Shown piece after piece: positions 23,028-30,947 of a stretch of DNA of 33,684 nt. The DNA lies in contig JAAUZI010000022.1 in the NCBI GenBank assembly GCA_014804645.1, forward strand, positions 63,666 through 97,349. Reading direction: 5' to 3'. The stretch is from Lachnospiraceae bacterium (lineage in GTDB: Bacteria; Bacillota; Clostridia; Lachnospirales; Lachnospiraceae). A program made the position numbers and the translations under genes. The notes under the pieces are model-generated. The model made no database searches. It was not told the DNA's origin and worked only from the letters and a program-made list of their open reading frames with translations. Each line of letters starts with the position of its first letter. Positions within the stretch are counted from its first letter, which is position 1.

Positions 23028-24710
23028 TTAAGCAAATGCGTCAAAGGAATAGTCCGCCGTCATGGGCCGGTTGCTATTCTCCTCTATCAGCTCCTGCATC
23101 ACCGTGTTTTCTCCGCCCAGCTCTCTCGTCTGGAACGCACAGTTCATATGATATCCTCTTTTCTCCAGTCTGCTGTTAAGCAGATCAATATGCTCCTCAA
23201 TAAAATCCAGCATCTCCTCATCCGGCAGATAGAACCGGGTTCCCACATAATTGTCCCTGAGCTGCACATAGATATCCATGGGGCCCAGATTGGCCATATC
23301 CAGGTGTAGCAGCGCGCTGACCTCCCCCTCCCGCACGGTTTTTTTCTGCTTGTTGGCATACACATACAGTTCCCCGTGAGCGTCCTGGTCCATCATTTTC
23401 AACGGCAGCTGCACATAGGAATACATATCGTTCAACTGATTCAAAAAATTCAAATTCTGATTCAGATTCTGCACCGTCCTGCCCAGGGCGCTGCTCTCCT
23501 GCCCCGCGCTGCTCAAAGCCTCCGAAAGAGATCCCAGATGTCTGTTCAGCTTATTGTACATCTCATCCAGCTTTTCTCTGCTGGCGTCCTGGGGGCGCAG
23601 GGACAGCTCCCGTTTCACGTACTCCTGCAGCTGTCTTTGAAATTCGGGGGATTTCACCAGCTCTCTAAGCGGCGGCGTTCTCCCCTCAGACAGCGCCTGT
23701 GCCGTCTGCCGCAGCAAATTGGCCGCCGCTGTCTGCCCCGGCTGCTGTGTCTGCTCTCCCACTGAGGTCTCCTGCCCCTTGGGAGATTCGGCGGCATTCT
23801 CCGGGTTTTCCCCGTTCTGAAGGGGCTTTGGCTGCGTCTCTACGTTGTCCTCCGCAATCACAATTTTTACCTGCCCCTGTTGTACCTCCGGCTCCTGTGT
23901 CTGCAGGACTGCGACCTCCTGGGCCGCAGCCGCCCCCGGCTCCCCGGGCTGCTGGGAAACCGTTATCTCCTCCAACTCCGCAGCGGGCTTTCCGTCCGCC
24001 CCCAGCAGCAGAGTCTCCAACAATTTACCGATCTCCCGATCCATTCCCTTGGCCGCCATGTCCTGCAGCAGCTGTGGCAGCTGCTCGCTGAGCTCATTGA
24101 TACCTCCCATGAGCTGGTGCGTCATATTTTTGTAAGAGCTGATCTGCTCCAGATTCTCTGCGTTTACCGGAAGTCCCAGCTTATGCAGATCTATGATATC
24201 CATGATCTCCGCATCCGCAAAGGTGGTCACTTCATGATAAAAATTCTGCAGGGCCTCCTTGTCGATGGGCATACCCTCTCTCATCAGCTGACCCGCCAGC
24301 TGCATGGTGGTGTCGTTCACCGGCAGGGATGCCATCTCCAACGCCTTCTGAGCATTGGCTTCCATACCCATGTTTTCAAAGAGCGGACTCAGAGACAGGC
24401 TGCTGCCGTTGTTTTTCACCTGAAACAGTATGTTTCTTCCCATGGAAAGGGCCATATTCTGTTCCAGCCTGGCCTGGAGCTCCAATTCACTGCCCTGAAA
24501 ATTCACCAGCAATTTCAACTCTTCCCCGCTCTTTTCCAGTATCTGTCCTGAGAGAATCTGTCCGGGAGCCAGCGCCCGTATCTCCTTCTGCAGCAGGGCA
24601 GCGGACTGCTCCCTGCCCGTGGTCTGTGTGCCCTGAGCATTCTGCGCGCTCTGTACGTTCTGGGTATTTCCTGTCTGTTTTCCTGCCTGCAGCAAATCCA
24701 TAATCCACAT
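23028..24710 (-). CDS. FliK-like hook-length-control-related protein, YlqG type (560 aa)
   Basis: The N-terminal part is Gln/Ser-rich and low in complexity (QTGNTQNVQSAQNAQGTQ), and a second Gln-rich linker runs through the middle (about 250-350). The C-terminal 110 residues resemble the FliK hook-length-control C-terminal domain (LLHLDMANLGPMDIYVQLRD, then HIDLLNSRLEKRGY). With the FlhB-like gene next door it recreates a FliK/FlhB pair without other flagellar genes, as in the B. subtilis ylqG-ylqH arrangement. Cytoplasmic, function unknown. The start is uncertain: the frame extends to 24749, but AGAAAGG 10 bp before the ATG at 24710 gives the better site. Confidence 0.72.
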   Translation of the reverse strand: MWIMDLLQAGKQTGNTQNVQSAQNAQGTQTTGREQSAALLQKEIRALAPGQILSGQILEKSGEELKLLVNFQGSELELQARLEQNMALSMGRNILFQVKNNGSSLSLSPLFENMGMEANAQKALEMASLPVNDTTMQLAGQLMREGMPIDKEALQNFYHEVTTFADAEIMDIIDLHKLGLPVNAENLEQISSYKNMTHQLMGGINELSEQLPQLLQDMAAKGMDREIGKLLETLLLGADGKPAAELEEITVSQQPGEPGAAAAQEVAVLQTQEPEVQQGQVKIVIAEDNVETQPKPLQNGENPENAAESPKGQETSVGEQTQQPGQTAAANLLRQTAQALSEGRTPPLRELVKSPEFQRQLQEYVKRELSLRPQDASREKLDEMYNKLNRHLGSLSEALSSAGQESSALGRTVQNLNQNLNFLNQLNDMYSYVQLPLKMMDQDAHGELYVYANKQKKTVREGEVSALLHLDMANLGPMDIYVQLRDNYVGTRFYLPDEEMLDFIEEHIDLLNSRLEKRGYHMNCAFQTRELGGENTVMQELIEENSNRPMTADYSFDAFA

Positions 24711-24776
24711 AGTATAGCAGCCTTTCTCTGTCACGACATAATTCCCCATCCATCGCTATTCCCGACCGCCCGGGTT

Positions 24777-25535
24777 TCACACAAAATTGTGGATAAAGCT
24801 CTTTCGATGTATAGGGGTGGGACCATACTTTTTCAGCGCCTCGATATGGGCGGCGCATCCGTACCCTTTATTTCCCGCAAAATCATAGCCCGGAAACACC
24901 TGATCGTACTCCTTCATCAGTCTGTCTCTGGTGACCTTGGCGATAATGCTGGCAGCTCCGATGGAAATGCTCTTGGCATCCCCTTTGATAATGGGAATCT
25001 GCCGGATGGAAACTTGAGGAATCGTCACGGCGTCATTCAGCAGCAAATCCGGCTGCGGCGTCAGTTTGCCTATGGCCTCCCGCATGGCCTCATAGGTGGC
25101 CTGCAGGATATTGATCTCGTCAATGCGCTGAGGGGAGGCATAGCCTACCGCGCAGCACACGGCCTTTTCCATGATCGCCGTATAAAGCTCCTCTCTCTTT
25201 TTTTCGGACAGTTGCTTGGAATCATTAATATACAGAAGGTCACAATCCTTGGGCAAAATGACTGCTCCAGCCACCACAGGACCTGCGAGAGGGCCTCTGC
25301 CCACCTCGTCGATGCCGCAGATATAGGCGTAGCTGTCGTAGCTGCGCTCATACTCCCACAGCTTTTCCGTCCGCTTTCTCTCTTTTTCCAGCGACTCCAT
25401 CCGTTTTCTGGCCGTCTCTACACATTTTTGGACGCCGCTCCTGGCATCCCCCTCATACCGGGCAACAAAAGCAGGCAGCTCATTTTCACAAGCTGCCTGC
25501 AACTGTGCCTTCACGTCTCCGATACTGACTGCCAT
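24777..25535 (-). CDS. rnhB: Ribonuclease HII (252 aa)
   Basis: RNase HII removes RNA from RNA-DNA hybrids and single misincorporated ribonucleotides. The active-site block is CGIDEVGRGPLAGPVV (acidic pair at about 75-76), with LLLNDAV, the conserved KGDAKSISIGAASIIAKVTRD, and the GYGCAAH...GPTPIHRKSF C-terminal motif. An N-terminal extension of about 65 charged residues, partly coiled-coil-like, precedes the catalytic core, as in several Clostridia. AAAGGAG before the ATG supports the start. It follows the first signal peptidase gene by 12 bp in the leftward operon. Confidence 0.96.
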   Translation of the reverse strand: MAVSIGDVKAQLQAACENELPAFVARYEGDARSGVQKCVETARKRMESLEKERKRTEKLWEYERSYDSYAYICGIDEVGRGPLAGPVVAGAVILPKDCDLLYINDSKQLSEKKREELYTAIMEKAVCCAVGYASPQRIDEINILQATYEAMREAIGKLTPQPDLLLNDAVTIPQVSIRQIPIIKGDAKSISIGAASIIAKVTRDRLMKEYDQVFPGYDFAGNKGYGCAAHIEALKKYGPTPIHRKSFIHNFV

Positions 25536-25547
25536 ACTCCAACTCCT

Positions 25548-26093
25548 TTACTGATGCTTTAATATGCCGAAACTGTCAAAAGGCCATATGCGGAGCCATG
25601 CTCTGCCGATAATATCGTCCCGCTTGATATTTCCCACCTGTGCCACCCGGCTGTCGGTGCTGTTGTTGCGGTTGTCTCCCAGCACAAAGTATTCGTCCTC
25701 CCCAAGCGTAATCGGTTCGATAGCCAGACCGATATGATTCGGCTGAATCACCTCTCTGCCGTAGGTCTCATATAGAACCTCCCCGTTGATATAGATTCTT
25801 CCCTCCTCATCGATCTGCACGGTTTCTCCGGGCATACCAATGATCCGCTTGATATAGTAGGTCTTCTCCTCATATTTAAAGGGAAAGACAATAATATCAA
25901 AACGCTCCGGGTCGTGGAAACGATATGTAATCTTATCCACGATCAGATTGTCCTTATCGCTCAGAGTCGGCTCCATACTGGCGCCGTTCACCTCGGTTCT
26001 CTGCCCCACAAACGCGATAACCAGATAGGTCAGACACAACACAATCAACAGATAAAGTCCTGTGCTAAAAATCTCTCTCAATACTTTTTTCAT
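25548..26093 (-). CDS. lepB: Type I signal peptidase (181 aa)
   Basis: One N-terminal membrane anchor (about 12-30) is followed by the catalytic Ser39 in NGASMEPTL and Lys82 in YYIKRIIGMPGE, and the C-terminal GDNRNNSTDSR box. It cleaves signal peptides of exported proteins on the outer face of the membrane. The frame could extend to a TTG at 26102, but the first ATG at 26093 gives a normal anchor; the upstream GAAGG is 13 bp away, so the start is not certain. It lies between rbgA and rnhB, as signal peptidase genes do in many Firmicutes. Confidence 0.92.
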   Translation of the reverse strand: MKKVLREIFSTGLYLLIVLCLTYLVIAFVGQRTEVNGASMEPTLSDKDNLIVDKITYRFHDPERFDIIVFPFKYEEKTYYIKRIIGMPGETVQIDEEGRIYINGEVLYETYGREVIQPNHIGLAIEPITLGEDEYFVLGDNRNNSTDSRVAQVGNIKRDDIIGRAWLRIWPFDSFGILKHQ

Positions 26094-26126
26094 CCCAATC
26101 AACCAACCTTCACAAATTTTCTGTCT

Positions 26127-26972
26127 TTATATTCCTGGTCGCTCCAGCGTGAGCCTGCCTAGTCTGCCGCTGCGGAAATCCTCCATTAGCAGCCCGGCCG
26201 CCCTCTCCAGCTCCAGCTCCTGTCCCCTGCCATAGCAGCCCCGTCTCTCTGCGATCTGTGCCAGAACCTGAGGCGGCTCCTCCGCCCCGTCTATATCATA
26301 GCGTTTTGGCAGCGCCTGAGGATAGAGCTGCTGCAGACATTGAATCAGATCACATGCCAACTCGTCCACAAGGATTACCTCGTCATTCATGGAGCCGATA
26401 AACGCCAGTCTCATTCCCACCTGCTGATCTTCAAACTTGGGCCACAGAATTCCGGGAGTATCCAGCAGCTCCAGCCCCTTGTTCAGGCGAATCCACTGTT
26501 TTCCCTTTGTCACCCCGGGCTTATTGCCGGTCTTGGTGCATGCCTTTCCCGCAAAAGAATTTATAAACGTGGATTTTCCCACATTGGGAATGCCCACCAC
26601 CATGGCCCGCACCGGCCGGTTTACGATTCCCCGCCTGCGGTCCCGCTCGATCTTTTCCTTACACGCCTCCTGAACCAGACCCTGTATGGCCTTGACGCCG
26701 CTGCCCGCCCTGGAATTGACCTCCAGCACATGTATCTGCTGCTGCTCAAAGTATTGAACCCACTGCCTGTTACAGGCCGGGTCCGCCAGGTCAGACTTGT
26801 TGAGCAGCACGATCCGAAATTTGCCTGCCGCCAACCTGTCGATATCCGGGTTCCGGCTGCTGAGAGGTATTCTTGCATCCACCAGCTCTATAACCAGATC
26901 AATCAGCTTAATATTTTCCTGCATCATCCGTATGGCTTTCGTCATATGCCCCGGATACCATTGATAGTTCAT
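26127..26972 (-). CDS. rbgA: Ribosome biogenesis GTPase RbgA/YlqF (281 aa)
   Basis: The GTPase motifs are circularly permuted as in this family: NKSDLAD (about 58-64) comes first, then GIPNVGKSTFINS (about 128-140) and DTPGILWPKF. The N-terminal NYQWYPGHMTKA segment is the family signature. RbgA acts late in 50S subunit maturation, helping uL16 and others join. The length matches B. subtilis RbgA (282). GAGG 11 bp before the ATG. The gene is flanked by two signal peptidase genes. Confidence 0.97.
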   Translation of the reverse strand: MNYQWYPGHMTKAIRMMQENIKLIDLVIELVDARIPLSSRNPDIDRLAAGKFRIVLLNKSDLADPACNRQWVQYFEQQQIHVLEVNSRAGSGVKAIQGLVQEACKEKIERDRRRGIVNRPVRAMVVGIPNVGKSTFINSFAGKACTKTGNKPGVTKGKQWIRLNKGLELLDTPGILWPKFEDQQVGMRLAFIGSMNDEVILVDELACDLIQCLQQLYPQALPKRYDIDGAEEPPQVLAQIAERRGCYGRGQELELERAAGLLMEDFRSGRLGRLTLERPGI

Positions 26973-27008
26973 TTGTTCTACAACCTCATCTCCATGGGGA
27001 ACAGCCCG

Positions 27009-27587
27009 TCAGTGTACTAGGCCTATGCCCCCCTCTTCACCGCCTATGTGCAGCCACGCCTCCCCAATTATATCCTGCTCATCTATGGGTCCTATATTGG
27101 CGGAACGGCTGTCCTCGCTGCTGCCGGGATTATCTCCCATACAGAAATATTGTCCCAGCTCCAAGGTGAGCTCCATATTTGCTATTCCCGGATCCAAAAC
27201 CTTGACATCCACCCATGGGCTTGCGGAGCCGTTGACATACACTACGCCGTTCTGAATCAGCACCGTATCGCCCGGACAGGCCACCACCCGTTTCACATAA
27301 TAGTGACTGTTGGTGTTGCCGTTGGGCAGAAACACCACCACATCTCCCGCCTTTGGAGTTGACAGGATATAGCTGAAACGGTTGACGTAAATTCTCTGCC
27401 CATTGTAAAGGTCCGGTTCCATGGACGCTCCCACCATATTTGTATAGGTTCCAAAGAAATAGGTGAGCACCACTGCGATAAACACAGCCGTCACCATGCC
27501 AAACAGCACCACAAAGGCTTCCCTGACTGCCAGCGGGCTGATCTTCTTTTTCCGCTTATAAAAGCTTAACCCCTTGTTGCGCGGCAC
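27009..27587 (-). CDS. Second type I signal peptidase (192 aa, GTG start)
   Basis: The catalytic pair is Ser55 in VGASMEPDL and Lys99 in YYVKRVVACPGD, with the MGDNPGSSEDSR box at the end. A basic stretch KRKKK precedes the membrane anchor (about 24-46). The frame extends to 27689, but AGGAGGAATCGTA directly before the GTG at 27587 gives a normal signal peptidase N-terminus and decides the start. It differs clearly from the other enzyme at 25548, including a longer cytoplasmic tail and a short insert around VNGSASPWVDVKVL. Two copies next to rbgA suggest divided substrates. An upstream 4-codon frame (ATG CGG AAC TCT TAA) with its own AAGGAGGG ends just before the ribosome binding site and may couple translation. 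Confidence 0.88.
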   Translation of the reverse strand: MPRNKGLSFYKRKKKISPLAVREAFVVLFGMVTAVFIAVVLTYFFGTYTNMVGASMEPDLYNGQRIYVNRFSYILSTPKAGDVVVFLPNGNTNSHYYVKRVVACPGDTVLIQNGVVYVNGSASPWVDVKVLDPGIANMELTLELGQYFCMGDNPGSSEDSRSANIGPIDEQDIIGEAWLHIGGEEGGIGLVH

Positions 27588-27654
27588 TACGATTCCTCCT
27601 ATTAAGAGTTCCGCATATTCCCTCCTTGCGGTGTCATTGAACATCTCAAATATC

Positions 27655-27683
27655 AGTATAACACATTCTGGTAAAATAGAAAA
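27655..27683 (-). promoter_or_regulatory. Putative promoter of the second signal peptidase gene
   Basis: On the minus strand TATACT (27655-27660) is preceded by TGT, an extended -10; the -35 position reads TTTTCT at 17 bp and is weak. It partly overlaps the T-run of the rplS terminator. Confidence 0.4.
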
Positions 27684-27709
27684 GGACAACTACAAAAAAG
27701 TAATTGTCC
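27670..27709 (-). terminator. Rho-independent terminator after rplS
   Basis: On the minus strand GGACAATTAC (27700-27709) pairs with GTAGTTGTCC (27684-27693), one G-U, followed by TTTTCTATTTT. It lies 12 bp after the rplS stop. Confidence 0.9.
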
Positions 27710-27721
27710 CGTTTCGGCAAA

Positions 27722-28069
27722 TTATCTTACCAGCTCTTTTACCTTGGCCTTCTTGCCAACCCGATCTCTTAAGTAGTTCAGCTTGGCCCGTCTTACCTTA
27801 CCTCTTCTGACCACCTCGATCTTCTCAACATTGGGAGAATGCAGCGGCCATGTCTTCTCAACGCCGATACCGTTGGAAGTCTTTCTCACGGTAAATGTCT
27901 CACGGTTGCTGCCGCCCTGTCTCTTAAGGACCACGCCCTCAAACACCTGGATTCTCTCACGGTTGCCCTCCTTGATCTTGCCGTATACCTTAACGGTATC
28001 GCCCACTGCAAAATCGTCCACGGCAGCCTTCATCTGTTCTGCCTCAATCTCTCTGATAATATCGCTCAT
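27722..28069 (-). CDS. rplS: 50S ribosomal protein L19 (115 aa)
   Basis: The sequence has the L19 pattern from start to end: [22 protein letters not shown], the [12 protein letters not shown] loop, [21 protein letters not shown], and the basic [21 protein letters not shown] end. L19 sits at the 30S-50S interface. It has its own promoter (28147-28175) and a GGAGG site 7 bp before the ATG. The gene ends in a terminator, so it is probably transcribed on its own, which gives high, separate expression. Confidence 0.98.
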   Translation of the reverse strand: MSDIIREIEAEQMKAAVDDFAVGDTVKVYGKIKEGNRERIQVFEGVVLKRQGGSNRETFTVRKTSNGIGVEKTWPLHSPNVEKIEVVRRGKVRRAKLNYLRDRVGKKAKVKELVR

Positions 28070-28146
28070 TGTAAACCTCCTGAAATATACTTGATGTTCT
28101 TAATACATTCTGTAACAGAGGACCATCTCATTTTCGCAACGTTAAG

Positions 28147-28175
28147 ATTTTATCACAATATCTCAAAATATGCAA
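28147..28175 (-). promoter_or_regulatory. rplS promoter
   Basis: On the minus strand TTGCAT (28170-28175), 17 bp, TAAAAT (28147-28152). The leader is about 70 nt. TCTTAA near its start can pair with TTAAGA about 40 nt later, compatible with a ribosomal-protein leader structure, although I cannot match it to a known one. Confidence 0.7.
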
Positions 28176-28182
28176 TATCTTT

Positions 28183-29658
28183 TTACAAAAAGTTTTTACA
28201 AATATTTTTGCGTTTTTCCAGCCACCACATGGACTCGCCGCACAGACACAGGCCCAGTTTTTCCTGCAGACACATGGCGGCCAGGTTTCCATCCTCGACA
28301 CGGCAGTAGGGAATCTCCCCCCGTTTCAGATGCCGATTGACCAGCCAGCCCTCCAGAGAGGACGCCAGCCCCTGTCTGCGGTACGCCTCGTCCACGTACA
28401 GCATACCCATGCTGCCATCCTCGTGAATACCGATAAACCCCGCCGGTGACGTCTCCCCGCCGCTCATATAGACTCCATACATTGTCCCCGCCAGAAGACG
28501 CTGCCGCAGATACGCTCTCTCGCATGTCGGATATCGTCCGGCCACATGTTCCAGATCATCCACGGTCAGGGGACGGATATCCCTGTGCTGCACCCGCAGA
28601 GACTCCTTGCGGGTATAACAGGCCTGACGGCAGACGCCGCCGACGGCCAGGCCATATCGCTCTGTCAGGAAATCTCTGACGTCTTCCTGACAGACCAGGA
28701 TTCTTATATGTTCCTGTTCCCACAGTCGGTCTGCGCCACACTGTTTTAACAGTTGTCCCGCCTCCTGGGAAGATTCCGCATATAACACATATATCTGCGT
28801 ATTTTCCACATTCAGCAGCAGACTTTTTCCCTCTCGGCACACTTCCCACGCCATGTCTCTGGACAACAGCTCCATCAGATGAATATACCTGCGTTTGTGC
28901 TTTGCCAGCTCCCGGATAAAATCCTGTCGCATCTGATATCGCTCGTACAGATCCGGTCTGCGCTGTCGGGTGCGCTCTAAAGAGCGCTCCAGCCGCCATG
29001 CCTGAATATTTTTGTGGTTGCCGGACAAAAGCACCTCCGGCACGGGCTTGCCGCGCCACACTTCCGGCCGGGAATACTGCGGATATTCCAGCAGATCGTT
29101 GTGAAAGGATTCATCCTCGGCGGATTCCCCGTTGTGCAGCACTCCGGGCACCAGCCGGGCAATGGCGTCAATCATCACCATGGCGGGCAGTTCCCCGCCG
29201 GTCAACACATAGTCTCCCAGAGAGACATAGTCCGTGACAATCTCCTCCAACACGCGCTCGTCAACGCCCTCATAATGCCCGCAGAGAAACACCAATTCCT
29301 CCTCCTGGGCCAGTTCCCGGGCCAGCCGCTGCGTGAAGGTTCTGCCCTGGGGAGTCACATAGATCGTGCGGACTCTCCCGCCGGGCCGTGCCTCTCCGTC
29401 CCCTTGCCGACTGTCCCCCGCAGCAATCTCCGCCGCCACGGACAGATAGGCGTCATACACCGGCTGAGCCTGCATCAGCATGCCCGCGCCGCCCCCGTAG
29501 GGATAATCGTCTACCTTCCCATGCTTATCCTCGGTGTAGTCCCGGATGTCAACCATATGAAAGGACAACTGCCCTCTCTGAACCGCCCTGCCCAAAATAC
29601 TCTGACAAAGACCCTGCTCCAGCATCTCCGGAAAGAGCGTCAACACATGGAATCTCAT
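28183..29658 (-). CDS. trmD: tRNA (guanine37-N1)-methyltransferase TrmD fused to a GNAT acetyltransferase (491 aa)
   Basis: Residues about 1-255 are a complete Trm[34 protein letters not shown] and the trefoil-knot SAM loop [13 protein letters not shown]. This part methylates G37 of tRNAs to prevent frameshifts. Residues about 265-491 add a second module: an unknown stretch (to about 355), then a GNAT-type acetyltransferase with [20 protein letters not shown] and the acetyl-CoA loop RRQGLA, ending in [10 protein letters not shown] normal TrmD has about 240 residues, so this is a real in-frame fusion with no stop between the parts. The frame runs further upstream, but GGAGGGTCTGAT before the ATG at 29658 sets the start; the ATG overlaps the rimM stop by 4 bp. 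Confidence 0.92.
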   Translation of the reverse strand: MRFHVLTLFPEMLEQGLCQSILGRAVQRGQLSFHMVDIRDYTEDKHGKVDDYPYGGGAGMLMQAQPVYDAYLSVAAEIAAGDSRQGDGEARPGGRVRTIYVTPQGRTFTQRLARELAQEEELVFLCGHYEGVDERVLEEIVTDYVSLGDYVLTGGELPAMVMIDAIARLVPGVLHNGESAEDESFHNDLLEYPQYSRPEVWRGKPVPEVLLSGNHKNIQAWRLERSLERTRQRRPDLYERYQMRQDFIRELAKHKRRYIHLMELLSRDMAWEVCREGKSLLLNVENTQIYVLYAESSQEAGQLLKQCGADRLWEQEHIRILVCQEDVRDFLTERYGLAVGGVCRQACYTRKESLRVQHRDIRPLTVDDLEHVAGRYPTCERAYLRQRLLAGTMYGVYMSGGETSPAGFIGIHEDGSMGMLYVDEAYRRQGLASSLEGWLVNRHLKRGEIPYCRVEDGNLAAMCLQEKLGLCLCGESMWWLEKRKNICKNFL

Positions 29659-30161
29659 ATCAGACCCTCCAGCACATGCACCTTCATCCGTCCCTGCTCC
29701 ACATCCACATCCAGAATACACTGCCTGATGGCGGGCAAAAGCAGCTCCCGCCCGTCAGTCATGCGGATTACATACACGTCGTTGGCTCCCGTTGCCATCA
29801 CGTCCTCCAGACTGCCGAGCAGCTGGTCGGCCTCGTCATAGACACTCACACCGATCAGGTCCGCGATAAAATACTCGTCTTTTTGAAGTTTCACCGCATT
29901 TTCTCTGGTCACATACAGTCCCGCCTGACGATACCCAGCCGCGTCATCCAGGGTGTCGATTCCCTTAAATTTCAGGATCACCATCTGCTTGAAGAATTTT
30001 ACTCCCTCGATCTCCAGGCGGACTTTCTCCTTACCGATGTCCAAAAAGACCTCTTTCAATTTTTTGAAACGGTTCACGTCATCGGTTGTGGGAAAAACCT
30101 TTACCTCTCCCCTCACCCCGTGGGTGGTCGTAACCACGCCTACCTGTAACATTTCTTCCAT
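29655..30161 (-). CDS. rimM: 16S rRNA processing protein RimM (168 aa)
   Basis: RimM helps fold the 30S head around ribosomal protein S19. The family start [20 protein letters not shown] is clear, followed by the PRC-barrel domain ([20 protein letters not shown], then [20 protein letters not shown]). The open frame begins at 30281, but AAGGAG 10 bp before the ATG at 30161 fixes the start at [10 protein letters not shown]. It lies between khpA and trmD, as in many Firmicutes, and its stop overlaps the trmD start, which couples their translation. Confidence 0.96.
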   Translation of the reverse strand: MEEMLQVGVVTTTHGVRGEVKVFPTTDDVNRFKKLKEVFLDIGKEKVRLEIEGVKFFKQMVILKFKGIDTLDDAAGYRQAGLYVTRENAVKLQKDEYFIADLIGVSVYDEADQLLGSLEDVMATGANDVYVIRMTDGRELLLPAIRQCILDVDVEQGRMKVHVLEGLI

Positions 30162-30307
30162 GAACGGTTCTCTCCTTGTTTCTGTATGGCACAGGCGTTG
30201 TCCGCCACCTGCAAATAAACATGGCGAAACATACAAAAAATGCGTGCTCCGCCAGTTCCTCTGCGGCCTGTCAGCAGTCATTTTACTCCACTCTCCAGAC
30301 CGGATAT

Positions 30308-30535
30308 CTACACGATCTCCACATCCACAATCTTGTTTTCTCTGGAAGATGCCGCCTTTACGACAGATCGTATCGCCTTTGCAATTCTGCCCTGTTTTCC
30401 GATCACTTTTCCCATATCGGAGGACGCGACATGAAGCTCCACTACAACATTCCTGCCCTCGGTCTTCTCTGTCACTACCACCTCTTCCGGGTGATCCACC
30501 AGAGCCTTTGCAATCACTTCAACCAATTCCTTCAT
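30308..30535 (-). CDS. khpA: KH-domain RNA-binding protein KhpA (75 aa)
   Basis: A single KH domain with the GxxG-type loop in MGKVIGKQGRIAKAIRSVVKA, preceded by ELVEVIAKALVDHPEEVVV. KhpA (YlqC) works with the Jag/KhpB protein as an RNA-binding pair that affects cell size and division in Gram-positive bacteria. The frame extends 6 codons further, but AGAGG before the ATG at 30535 favours this start. Its place between rpsP and rimM matches the family position. Confidence 0.95.
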   Translation of the reverse strand: MKELVEVIAKALVDHPEEVVVTEKTEGRNVVVELHVASSDMGKVIGKQGRIAKAIRSVVKAASSRENKIVDVEIV

Positions 30536-30617
30536 ACTACCTCTTTCCCGCATAGCACAGGGTTTTGCCTGTGTTATCGCGCCAATGCACTTTACCTTCA
30601 GCAGCAGAAATTACTTG

Positions 30618-30863
30618 TTATTTCTCAATGCCTGCAGCCTTGAAAAGCTTGCCGACTACCTCTGTGGGCTGAGCGCCATTGGCCAGCCACTTCTTAGCCA
30701 ACTCCTCATTGATCTTGAAAGTGCTGGGATCGGTGGAGGGATCGTAGGTACCGATCTCCTCGATAAATCTGCCATCTCTGGGGGAACGGGAATCCGCCAC
30801 AATGATTCTATAGAAAGGCGCCTTCTTCTGTCCCATTCTTCTTAATCTGATCTTAACTGCCAT
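30618..30863 (-). CDS. rpsP: 30S ribosomal protein S16 (81 aa)
   Basis: Typical S16 sequence: [39 protein letters not shown] and [15 protein letters not shown]. It binds 16S rRNA early in 30S assembly. The length is normal, and GGAGG lies 8 bp before the ATG. Gap of 84 bp after ffh with no clear promoter or terminator seen. Confidence 0.98.
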   Translation of the reverse strand: MAVKIRLRRMGQKKAPFYRIIVADSRSPRDGRFIEEIGTYDPSTDPSTFKINEELAKKWLANGAQPTEVVGKLFKAAGIEK

Positions 30864-30947
30864 TTTTCTTTACCTCCGTAATATACTTTGTTTTTTTATA
30901 TGATAAGTACTTAAAAAGTACAAATCTGTCCTCGTCTCCGCCTTGCG

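Noticed and set aside
28183..28200. CTTTTTGTAAAAAG palindrome at the end of the trmD fusion as a terminator
   Set aside because: The stem is only A-T pairs and overlaps the stop codon and the region just before the rplS -35 box; too weak to call.
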